Origin: Alphaproteobacteria bacterium
Lineage (GTDB): Bacteria > Pseudomonadota > Alphaproteobacteria > SMXP01
Direction of reading: 5' to 3'
Assembly: GCA_028280675.1 (NCBI GenBank)
Contig: JANQLI010000116.1
Location: 1-6,833, forward strand
Length of the DNA: 6,833 nucleotides
A program made the translations under genes and the position numbers. Under the pieces are notes generated by a model. That model did not search any database. It saw only the letters and a list, made by a program, of their open reading frames with translations, and was not told where the DNA came from. Each line of letters opens with the position of its first letter. Positions within the stretch are counted from its first letter, which is position 1. Below are positions 1 to 5,722 of this stretch, in pieces.

Positions 1-202
1 CGTAATAACTTTCCCCGATACGGATTTCGTCCTCTTCATCAATCGTTGTCGCACCGAGCATTTTACCGACATTTTTAATATCGTCCGTACAAATACCACC
101 GACGCAGACGTTAAACGCCTGGGCAGAAGAGGACATCCACGCACTTGTTACAAAAATACCGCTCAGCGCAACACGCCGTGACAGTTCAACTGACTTTGCC
201 AT
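1..202 (-). CDS. Exported protein, N-terminus only; possible M48-family metallopeptidase
   Basis: Only the first 67 residues lie in the window; the gene runs off the left edge. The start is an ATG at 202 preceded by a strong ribosome site (GAGGGAGGG, 207-215 on the minus strand). Residues 1-29 form a signal peptide: a charged start with a twin arginine (R9-R10), a hydrophobic stretch at 11-23 and a probable cleavage site after A27-Q28-A29. The mature protein begins FNVCVGGIC, with two cysteines (C33, C38). Residues 54-67 contain an acidic stretch, then EIRIGESYY, which resembles the start of periplasmic M48 peptidases (acidic residues, then E-x-x-x-G). The zinc motif HExxH would lie outside the window, so the family is a guess. 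It begins 20 nt after the cyclase stop and is probably the third gene of that operon. It could equally be an unrelated periplasmic protein. Confidence 0.6.
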   Translation of the reverse strand, partial: MAKSVELSRRVALSGIFVTSAWMSSSAQAFNVCVGGICTDDIKNVGKMLGATTIDEEDEIRIGESYY

Positions 203-222
203 AGATCCCTCCCTCACAAACA

Positions 223-2286
223 CTACTTCGTCTCAAGCTGATGGCTTCCATCCCACGCCGGCCCAGGCGGGTTTGCACGGTAAGCGCGGCAACGCTCAAT
301 ATAAATTTCGGCCGCATGATCAGCTTGTACCAGTTTAACAAATTCTGCCTCGGCTGTCTCAAAGTTCTGCGCAAGATAGTGCGCCCGCGCGGCGGCAAAA
401 GAGGCCACAATCCGTGGTGTTCGCGCCCCTTCATCACCGTCACCAACGCCCGTGATTTCATAAATATGAACAGGGGCTTCGCGGCCCTGCACTTTGACAA
501 AATCGATTTCACGCCGCTGCACATCACCAGACAAATGGGCGACGAAGTCCTCGCCAGCCAGTATCGTCGTGCCGTAATTTTTGTTGGCGCTCTCAAGACG
601 CGCCGCCAAATTCACGGGATCGCCGACAGCCGTGTAATTAAACCGCTGTTCCGATCCCATATTGCCGACAACCGCTTCACCTGCATTCAGTCCGATCCGC
701 ATCCCTTGAATGTAAGGGTTTGCGCGCCTCTTATTCATGGATACCATCGCTTGCTGACAGGCGAGAGCTGCTTTCGCGGCGGCGTCTTCGGGATTTTCCG
801 TCATGACCGGTGCGCCCCAAATCCCCATCACCGCGTCGCCAATGAATTTATCGACATAACCGCCATGGGCCTCAATGATATTCGCCATCTCCGCAAGATA
901 CCGGTTGAGCTCTGCCACCAAAAGCTCAGGCTTATCCGCCAAAATCTCGCTTGCTTTGGTAAACCCGGCCAAGTCGAGAAAAAGAACCGCGACATGACGC
1001 CGTTCCCCACCCAATTTCAGCAGACTTGGGTCCTCCGTAAGCTGATCAACCAATGCTGGGCTTAAATAATGACGAAACGCATGCCGTATCCAGCGTTTCT
1101 CTTTGTTTTCAAAGAACACACGATAGGTATAGAGTAAAATATAAGAGAGCACTGCGCAGATCGCCCAAGGGATATAGGGCAGAACTTTAAATTGCGCTAA
1201 TTGAAGGATCGCCGCATACCAGAGCAACGCTAACACGATCCCTAACAAGACAAACCCACCGACAGGCGGGATACGTAAATATAACCCCCCTAAGAGCAAC
1301 AAAAAGACACCAGTAATAAAATAAGTCGATGGGGCTGTGAGGAGTTGCGGCGATTGACCCGCCAGGATCGTCTGCACAGCGCGGGCATGAATCGACACGC
1401 CGGGCACAGATTGCCGATGGATACGCGCCGCCCCTGTCACAACGGGCGCAGCACAGTCGAGCGCCGTCGCCTTGGTTTGGTTTTCCTCTACAAAGCGATT
1501 ACTGGCAATATGCCGGTCTTCGACATCAAGTGTCACGCCAATCAAAACGATTTTATCGCGAAAGCGGTCACCCAATTCTTTTCCCTCAGCGAAGCAGGTG
1601 CGCAAATCCGAGAGCCGGTAAGCAGGCAAGGCCAGCGGCGTCACATAATCCAATAAAAATGCGGTGTCTCTTGTAGGCTTGCCCGCGCGGGCCACCAATT
1701 CATTGGCAAAAGATAACACGCGGCTGCCATCGTCTTGGGTGAAATGGGAGGGGTAAGAGCGCACGATGCCGTCGCCATCCGGCGTTAATTGCAAGGGGCT
1801 GACATTTTTGCGCCCACCCACGGCCAAGACCTGCCCTTGGTAGGGACTGATGGTTTGATCGGACAGACGCGTTTCACCCAACACCAAACGGCCTGCACGC
1901 CCCACCGAAAAAAGGGCGCTGATGAAGGGGCGATCGTATCCCGGCAACAAATCAGGGCCGCTGAGTGTTTTCGGATAGATCATATCCAATCCGATGGCCG
2001 CCGCGCCCGCTTGATCCACAGCCTGAATAACGTCACCCAGAAACGGCGTCCACGCCACTTCCGGTGTTTCCGTAAACGGGGGCGTGCGATGCGTGACCTC
2101 ATCAATCACCACCATCACCACATCTGTTGCTTGGCGATCTCCTTGCACAACGTAAGGCAGAGTAAAGTCCATCCCAAGACGGGTCAGATATTGCGCTAAG
2201 GGTGTATGCGAAAACGCAACGCCAACAATGATAATCGCGAGCAATAACGGCCCACGGCCAATCCCAATGTCTTTAGTCTTCTTCAT
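223..2286 (-). CDS. CHASE2-sensor class III adenylate cyclase (class IIIb)
   Basis: Membrane-bound receptor cyclase of 687 residues, predicted to convert ATP to cAMP in the cytoplasm in response to a periplasmic signal. Order of parts: a short cytoplasmic start, a membrane segment (about 12-28), a CHASE2 sensor (about 30-310), three membrane segments (about 320-389), a linker, a cyclase domain (about 430-612) and a C-terminal TPR-like tail ending in the WDG motif often seen in this family. Catalytic residues are all visible: metal aspartates D438 (FLDLAGFT) and D484 (DKFIGDAVM), adenine-contacting K480, T552 in the position that is Asp in class IIIa enzymes, and N559 and R563 (VNLAAR). The Thr marks class IIIb. 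The chosen ATG at 2286 overlaps the upstream gene by 14 nt; a GTG at 2313 would add nine residues, and neither has a clear ribosome site, so translation is probably coupled. A guanylate cyclase is less likely given K480. Confidence 0.93.
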   Translation of the reverse strand: MKKTKDIGIGRGPLLLAIIIVGVAFSHTPLAQYLTRLGMDFTLPYVVQGDRQATDVVMVVIDEVTHRTPPFTETPEVAWTPFLGDVIQAVDQAGAAAIGLDMIYPKTLSGPDLLPGYDRPFISALFSVGRAGRLVLGETRLSDQTISPYQGQVLAVGGRKNVSPLQLTPDGDGIVRSYPSHFTQDDGSRVLSFANELVARAGKPTRDTAFLLDYVTPLALPAYRLSDLRTCFAEGKELGDRFRDKIVLIGVTLDVEDRHIASNRFVEENQTKATALDCAAPVVTGAARIHRQSVPGVSIHARAVQTILAGQSPQLLTAPSTYFITGVFLLLLGGLYLRIPPVGGFVLLGIVLALLWYAAILQLAQFKVLPYIPWAICAVLSYILLYTYRVFFENKEKRWIRHAFRHYLSPALVDQLTEDPSLLKLGGERRHVAVLFLDLAGFTKASEILADKPELLVAELNRYLAEMANIIEAHGGYVDKFIGDAVMGIWGAPVMTENPEDAAAKAALACQQAMVSMNKRRANPYIQGMRIGLNAGEAVVGNMGSEQRFNYTAVGDPVNLAARLESANKNYGTTILAGEDFVAHLSGDVQRREIDFVKVQGREAPVHIYEITGVGDGDEGARTPRIVASFAAARAHYLAQNFETAEAEFVKLVQADHAAEIYIERCRAYRANPPGPAWDGSHQLETK

Positions 2287-2989
2287 CAAGAGGCACCAAA
2301 CGGTTTGCAGCACCGTCTGGGATTTCTAAATCAGGATCATAAGAAAACACGGAACTGTAGGCGTATTTTTTCTCATAGGCTGCGGTCACCCGATAAGGTT
2401 TGCCAACACTGAGCGGCGGCGCGCTTTCGGGATAAATGACATAGCGTGTGGTCTCTGGAACCGTTGTTTGCCATATCAACCGTTCCGTTGGCGCATCGGC
2501 ATCGTAAATGCGCACAGACACATCGCCCTTGGCTTTCTTTTGATAAGGCCATTTGAATATCGGCTGTGTGGTATTGATCGCCCATTCTTGCCACACATCA
2601 GCATCGAACGGCGAGACACGTTTCACTGCCGCGCCAACTTCACTGGCGTCATCATCAAGTTCAACCACAGCCGTACGGCATGCCCGCGTTGCCATAACCG
2701 ATTGCGCATCCTTTTCGAGTTTGGCTTTGTCTGTCTGCATTTTGATTTTTCCGCCCGTGATACGTTCCACGGCGCAACTGTCAAAATAAGCCAGCACCAT
2801 GACACCCTGTGGACGTAAATCAATTTTATCGCCTTTATAAACATAGTCGAAGATTTGCACCTCGGCATCTGGAGCATTTTCGATACTTTCAATCAAAGCA
2901 ACAGGCCGTTCATCTGCAAGCACCGCTCCGCTCCACAGACCGAGCCCAGATGTCATGAAGATGGAAAGCAAATGGCGCTTCAGATGCAT
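2273..2989 (-). CDS. Small exported protein with FecR-like N-terminal half, cyclase partner candidate
   Basis: A 238-residue protein I cannot assign to a named family. The first 25 residues are a clear Sec signal peptide (basic start, hydrophobic core at 7-20, cleavage after V23-L24-A25), so it acts in the periplasm. Residues 29-90 have the rhythm of FecR-type beta domains (a Y-K-G-D-K-I turn near 51-56, then short strands through L66-A67-Y68 to G79-G80). Residues 137-205 look like an Ig-like beta sandwich (F145-K-W-P, then alternating strands, then G197-K-P-Y-R). Cysteines C72 and C104 could form a disulfide. The tail is acidic. The ATG at 2989 has a GAGGGA ribosome site 8 nt upstream. It is the first gene of the minus-strand operon and its end overlaps the cyclase start, which suggests it presents or senses a signal for the CHASE2 domain. 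That role is inference from position only. Confidence 0.85.
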   Translation of the reverse strand: MHLKRHLLSIFMTSGLGLWSGAVLADERPVALIESIENAPDAEVQIFDYVYKGDKIDLRPQGVMVLAYFDSCAVERITGGKIKMQTDKAKLEKDAQSVMATRACRTAVVELDDDASEVGAAVKRVSPFDADVWQEWAINTTQPIFKWPYQKKAKGDVSVRIYDADAPTERLIWQTTVPETTRYVIYPESAPPLSVGKPYRVTAAYEKKYAYSSVFSYDPDLEIPDGAANRLVPLDEED

Positions 2990-3012
2990 GGTGTCATTCC
3001 CTCATCTCTTTT

Positions 3013-3041
3013 GAGTCTCCGGATAAACCCGGAGGATACTC
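3013..3041. repeat. Inverted repeat / leader hairpin upstream of the minus-strand operon
   Basis: The arms CTCCGG (3017-3022) and CCGGAG (3029-3034) are perfect complements around a 6-nt loop. The stem extends outwards with GAGT (3013-3016) against ACTC (3038-3041) after a 3-nt bulge. In the minus-strand transcript it would lie about 24 nt before the start codon at 2989, just ahead of the ribosome site. There is no U-tract after it on either strand, so it is not a standard terminator. It could be an operator or a 5'-leader RNA structure. Confidence 0.5.
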
Positions 3042-3061
3042 ACAAACCCACAAGAGCTCCC

Positions 3062-3090
3062 TTGCCTTGAACTCTAGCGTGCCCCAATAT
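3062..3090 (+). promoter_or_regulatory. Weak sigma-70-like promoter candidate for the plus-strand operon
   Basis: TTGCCT (3062-3067) and CAATAT (3085-3090) are separated by 17 nt, the ideal spacing, but the -10 box matches TATAAT at only three of six positions. A start of transcription near 3097 would leave a leader of about 43 nt containing the half-site cluster and the ribosome site of the regulator gene. A weak core promoter would suit one that needs an activator. This is a guess from spacing. Confidence 0.22.
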
Positions 3091-3126
3091 GCAAGCGCAA
3101 GCACGTGGTTGCATGTTGCAAAGCAA
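3091..3126. repeat. Cluster of GCAA/TTGC half-sites, candidate operator
   Basis: Six GCAA or TTGC tetramers occur within 36 bp: GCAA at 3091, 3097, 3118 and 3123, and TTGC at 3109 and 3116. They build several overlapping palindromes: GCAA-g-CACGTG-g-TTGC (3097-3112, one mismatched pair), TTGCA-tgt-TGCAA (3109-3121) and TTGC-aaa-GCAA (3116-3126). There is also a tandem GCAAGC pair (3091-3102). The cluster ends at the ribosome site of the CRP-like gene, a suitable place for autoregulation. Which protein binds, if any, is unknown. Confidence 0.45.
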
Positions 3127-3132
3127 AAGGGA
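3125..3132 (+). promoter_or_regulatory. Ribosome binding site that sets the regulator start at 3140
   Basis: AAAAGGGA sits 7 nt before the ATG at 3140. The two in-frame upstream ATGs (3089 and 3113) have no purine-rich site before them, and the 17 extra residues they would add do not look like the start of a CRP-family protein. This decides the shorter start. Confidence 0.7.
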
Positions 3133-3139
3133 CGAATAT

Positions 3140-3841
3140 ATGGCACAAGGCAATATTGACGACCTCAAGAAAGTCACGTTATTGGCCGGATTAAGCGATC
3201 AAGATCTTCAAAAAATCGCGCAATCCTGCGCCTGGCACAGTCACAAAGCGGGCGAGGCGATCCTTGCGCAAAACAGCGATAGCCGCGATATGTATTTCGT
3301 TGTGTCAGGCGCCGTGCAAGTTGTGAGTTATTCCCTCACCGGCCGGGAAATTGCGTATGCGATTGTTCCAGAGGGGAGTTATTTTGGCGAGCTTGCCGCC
3401 ATCGATCAAAAACCGCGCTCGACAAATGTCGTTGCACAGAAAGAGTGTGTTCTGGCCTCCCTGACACCAAACGCATTTGAAGACTTCGTGCGCGCTCATC
3501 CTGATGTGGCATGGAGCGTGATGCAAAAATTGACCGGTATTATTCGCAGCAATGACGAACGCATTATGGATCTCAGCACTCTGGATGCGCATCAACGCAT
3601 TTACACGGAACTGTTGCGCATTTGCAAACCCGATCCGGTCACCAAAGGGCGATGGATGATTTACCCCTTGCCGACGCAACATGAGATCGCTAGCCTTGTC
3701 AGCACCACACGCGAAACCGTTGCCCGCGCACTGAGCAGCTTAACCGCCAGGGAATTGGTGCAACGTAAAGGACGAACGCTCTATATCCTTGACAAAGAAA
3801 AGCTCACCGAACTGTCACACCAATTGGCTGGAAAAGCTTAA
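3140..3841 (+). CDS. CRP/FNR-family cyclic-nucleotide-responsive transcription regulator
   Basis: A 233-residue DNA-binding regulator, the usual length for the family. Residues 10-120 form the cyclic-nucleotide-binding beta barrel, with the phosphate-binding cassette FGELAAIDQKPRST at 82-95 (E84, R93 and S94 in the canonical places). A long dimerisation helix follows (about 121-147). Residues 178-216 are the winged helix-turn-helix, whose recognition helix TRETVARAL keeps R191, E192 and R196, equivalent to the base-reading R180, E181 and R185 of E. coli CRP. No FNR-type N-terminal cysteine cluster is present, so an iron-sulfur oxygen sensor is unlikely. The CRP adenine contacts T127/S128 align with N138/D139 here, so the ligand could be cAMP or cGMP. 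It heads the plus-strand operon, 6 nt before a phosphodiesterase gene, and lies divergent from an adenylate cyclase, which supports cAMP as ligand. Confidence 0.92.
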   Translation: MAQGNIDDLKKVTLLAGLSDQDLQKIAQSCAWHSHKAGEAILAQNSDSRDMYFVVSGAVQVVSYSLTGREIAYAIVPEGSYFGELAAIDQKPRSTNVVAQKECVLASLTPNAFEDFVRAHPDVAWSVMQKLTGIIRSNDERIMDLSTLDAHQRIYTELLRICKPDPVTKGRWMIYPLPTQHEIASLVSTTRETVARALSSLTARELVQRKGRTLYILDKEKLTELSHQLAGKA

Positions 3842-3847
3842 ACCAAT

Positions 3848-4702
3848 ATGCACATTGCGCACATCACAGACACACATATTGTTGCGGAAGGCACATTATT
3901 AAATGGCCGAACCGATGTTGCGGCGCGCTTGCAATTGGCGGTACACGTCATCAACGCCCTTGAACCATCGATTGACGCCGTGATTGTCAGTGGCGATTTG
4001 GTCAATGACGGCGATGAAGAGGCGTATCGTTATCTCCTGACGTTACTAGAGTCATTAGAGGCCCCCTTTTATCTCGTTCCCGGCAATCATGACTCACGGT
4101 CCGAAATGCAGCGCCTGTTTGGCGGCACGTCTTTTTTTCCCGTGACATCCGGTTTTGGGCATTACACAGTGGACACAGCAGACCTGCGCTTGATCGCGCT
4201 CGACAGTTCCATTGAAGGGCAAGAAAAACCTGCGTTTTGCGCAGAGCGTGCAGCCTGGCTTTCGCAGACACTGGCCGAAGACACAGCCACGCCGACGCTG
4301 TTATTCATTCATCACCCCCCGATCCGCACAGGGATCGGTTTTTATGACCTCATTGCCGACCCGGACTGGGCCGATAAACTGCAACGTCTCATCAAAGCCT
4401 CTCATAACGTCAAATTGGTGGCTTGCGGACATGTGCACACCCATGTCAACGGCATGATCGGCCAAGCCCGCATTGTCGCTGCGCCCGGCCCGGCGTTTCA
4501 ACTGCAATCGGAAATCGGCAATGACGCCCCTCCCCGCCTGATTGATCAGCCCGGTGATATTTTGGTGCATGCCTGGACAGGGGTGGATGTGATCACAGTA
4601 CCTGTTCCCGTTACCAACGCCGATCCGGGACCTGACATTACGGAACTCGCTGGTTTGTCGTGGGAGGAATTAAAAACCCTTTGGCAAAGCAAAGGGGATT
4701 AA
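3848..4702 (+). CDS. GpdQ/CpdA-like metallophosphoesterase (cyclic nucleotide or glycerophosphodiester)
   Basis: A 284-residue cytoplasmic dimetal hydrolase of the calcineurin-like fold, class III cyclic nucleotide phosphodiesterase group. All metal ligands are visible: D8 and H10 (ITDTHI), D50 (SGDLV), N80 and H81 (GNHD), H156 (IHHPP), and H195 and H197 (GHVHTH). As I recall them, these residue numbers coincide with those of Enterobacter GpdQ (274 aa), so the two cores should align almost without gaps. Known family members hydrolyse 3',5'-cAMP (CpdA) or glycerophosphodiesters (GpdQ). The position 6 nt after a CRP-like regulator and divergent from an adenylate cyclase favours cAMP breakdown. 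No strong ribosome site precedes the ATG, so translation is probably coupled to the regulator. The stop codon abuts the next start. There is no signal peptide. Confidence 0.93.
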   Translation: MHIAHITDTHIVAEGTLLNGRTDVAARLQLAVHVINALEPSIDAVIVSGDLVNDGDEEAYRYLLTLLESLEAPFYLVPGNHDSRSEMQRLFGGTSFFPVTSGFGHYTVDTADLRLIALDSSIEGQEKPAFCAERAAWLSQTLAEDTATPTLLFIHHPPIRTGIGFYDLIADPDWADKLQRLIKASHNVKLVACGHVHTHVNGMIGQARIVAAPGPAFQLQSEIGNDAPPRLIDQPGDILVHAWTGVDVITVPVPVTNADPGPDITELAGLSWEELKTLWQSKGD

Positions 4703-5710
4703 ATGCAGATTGACGTCATTCTTGACTCCCGCGCGGACCCTGATGATCTTGCGGAACTTGCTCAGCTTGCTGAAGACAATGGCCTCGGGGCAATTTGGAC
4801 ATCGAGCTTGCTTGATGCGCGCGACCCCTTCGCCAATTTAACAGTGGCAGCGCGCGCCACAACACGCATTCGCTTAGGACCGATTGCCGTTAACCCGTTT
4901 GATATTCACCCGGTGCGGATCGCAACATCCTTACTCACATTAAACGAATTTGCGCATGGCCGCGCCAATATCGTGATCGGCGGGGGCGGCGAAGCACTGG
5001 AAGCTCTCAAAGTCTCACCCCATCGCCGCGTGCGCGCAGTGCGAGAATGCGTGGAGATCATCAAAGGCGCTTCCGCCTCCACCAGCCTGTCTTATGAGGG
5101 GGAACTTTATCAGGTGCAGCGTTATCACCCTGCATGGGCCACCGCTGAACCGCCACGTGTTTATGTAGGCGCCAATATGGAGCAAATGCTGCGCATGGCG
5201 GCAAAGACTGGGGATGGTATTTTCATGAGTGACATGACACCAGGTCTGGTGGCCGCCGCATTACAAACAGCGCAACACACAGAAAGTGGAAGCGGTTTAC
5301 CCGGCATTCAACGCAGCAATAATTTCTTTGCGTGGCATGTGCATGATGATTTGGAAGACGCCAAACAAGAAGCGCGCACCTGGCTTGCTTTACGCGCGCT
5401 GTTTCGCACTTGGGTCACGGAAACATTTCTCTCAAAAGACGACGCCGCATTCGTTGTGAAAAAAATGCCGCAATTTTTTCATGCTCTTTCAAACGGAGAT
5501 GGCGTCATTAAGGACGTGCCAGACGAAATCATTGAGGCGTGCATCGCCAATGTCACGTTGACATCCAGTACGGATCATCTCGATCCTATCCTGGCGCGAT
5601 TGCAGGATTTCAAAGACGCCGGGCTGACCAGTATTGCCCTTCGGCTGTATAAAAACCCTGCAAAATCCATAAAACTTATCGGCGAAAAGATCATACCGGC
5701 TTTGTCATAA
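4703..5710 (+). CDS. LLM-class flavin/F420-dependent oxidoreductase
   Basis: A 335-residue luciferase-like (bacterial luciferase superfamily) TIM-barrel oxidoreductase. Visible family marks are the early strand-helix QIDVILD..., RLGPIAVNPFDIHPVRIA (57-74), the GRANIVIGGGGE segment (86-97) with its glycine-rich turn, and PPRVYVGAN followed by AAKTGDGIFMSD (150-177). The nearest pattern is the Mer/F420-dependent methylene-tetrahydromethanopterin reductase-like branch, but FMN-using members look very similar, and the cofactor cannot be told from this. The substrate is unknown. The ATG directly follows the TAA of the phosphodiesterase gene, and the ribosome site AAAGGGGA lies inside that gene, so the two are surely co-transcribed. 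It lacks a signal peptide and is probably cytoplasmic. Confidence 0.9.
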   Translation: MQIDVILDSRADPDDLAELAQLAEDNGLGAIWTSSLLDARDPFANLTVAARATTRIRLGPIAVNPFDIHPVRIATSLLTLNEFAHGRANIVIGGGGEALEALKVSPHRRVRAVRECVEIIKGASASTSLSYEGELYQVQRYHPAWATAEPPRVYVGANMEQMLRMAAKTGDGIFMSDMTPGLVAAALQTAQHTESGSGLPGIQRSNNFFAWHVHDDLEDAKQEARTWLALRALFRTWVTETFLSKDDAAFVVKKMPQFFHALSNGDGVIKDVPDEIIEACIANVTLTSSTDHLDPILARLQDFKDAGLTSIALRLYKNPAKSIKLIGEKIIPALS

Positions 5711-5722
5711 AGGGAGAGACAC

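Larger units (their letters stand above)
2990..3139. promoter_or_regulatory. Divergent intergenic regulatory region
   Basis: This 150-bp gap lies between the divergent starts at 2989 (minus) and 3140 (plus), so it must carry the promoters for both operons unless transcription enters from elsewhere. It contains a hairpin on the minus-operon side and a cluster of GCAA/TTGC tetramers on the plus-operon side, listed separately. I found no good consensus sigma-70 promoter on the minus strand; the nearest is TTGCGC followed 18 nt later by TAGAGT, which is poor. No full CRP-type TGTGA-N6-TCACA site is present, only one half-site (TCACA, 3040-3044). Confidence 0.7.

Noticed and set aside
178..202. 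A confident Tat signal in the left-edge exported protein (SRRVAL)
   Set aside because: It has the twin arginine but lacks the usual Phe two positions after it, and an ordinary Sec signal explains the sequence equally well.
241..1065. A 274-codon plus-strand open frame lying opposite the cyclase gene
   Set aside because: It runs antisense to the conserved catalytic and membrane part of the cyclase, and its protein is rich in Arg, His and Cys with no recognisable domain. The open frame follows from the codon bias of the real gene. The same applies to 1345-1656 and 1789-2199.
3013..3041. A rho-independent terminator between the divergent operons
   Set aside because: No T-run follows the stem on either strand, and both flanking genes are transcribed away from this site.
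3089..3139. An N-terminal extension of the CRP-like regulator starting at ATG 3089 or 3113
   Set aside because: Neither start has a ribosome site, the extra residues do not fit the family, and the region is the palindrome-rich leader. ATG 3140 has AAAAGGGA at 7 nt.
3324..3342. A CRP-site-like TGTGA ... TCACC pair
   Set aside because: The spacing is 9 nt instead of 6, the second arm is imperfect, and it lies inside the regulator coding region.
4132..4138. A run of seven T, a possible frameshift site in the phosphodiesterase
   Set aside because: The reading frame continues through it as Ser-Phe-Phe-Pro and all downstream motifs are in frame, so there is no sign of a frameshift.
4430..4449. 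Inverted repeat GACATG ... CATGTC
   Set aside because: It encodes the conserved GHVHTHV metal-binding motif of the phosphodiesterase; the symmetry is explained by the codons.
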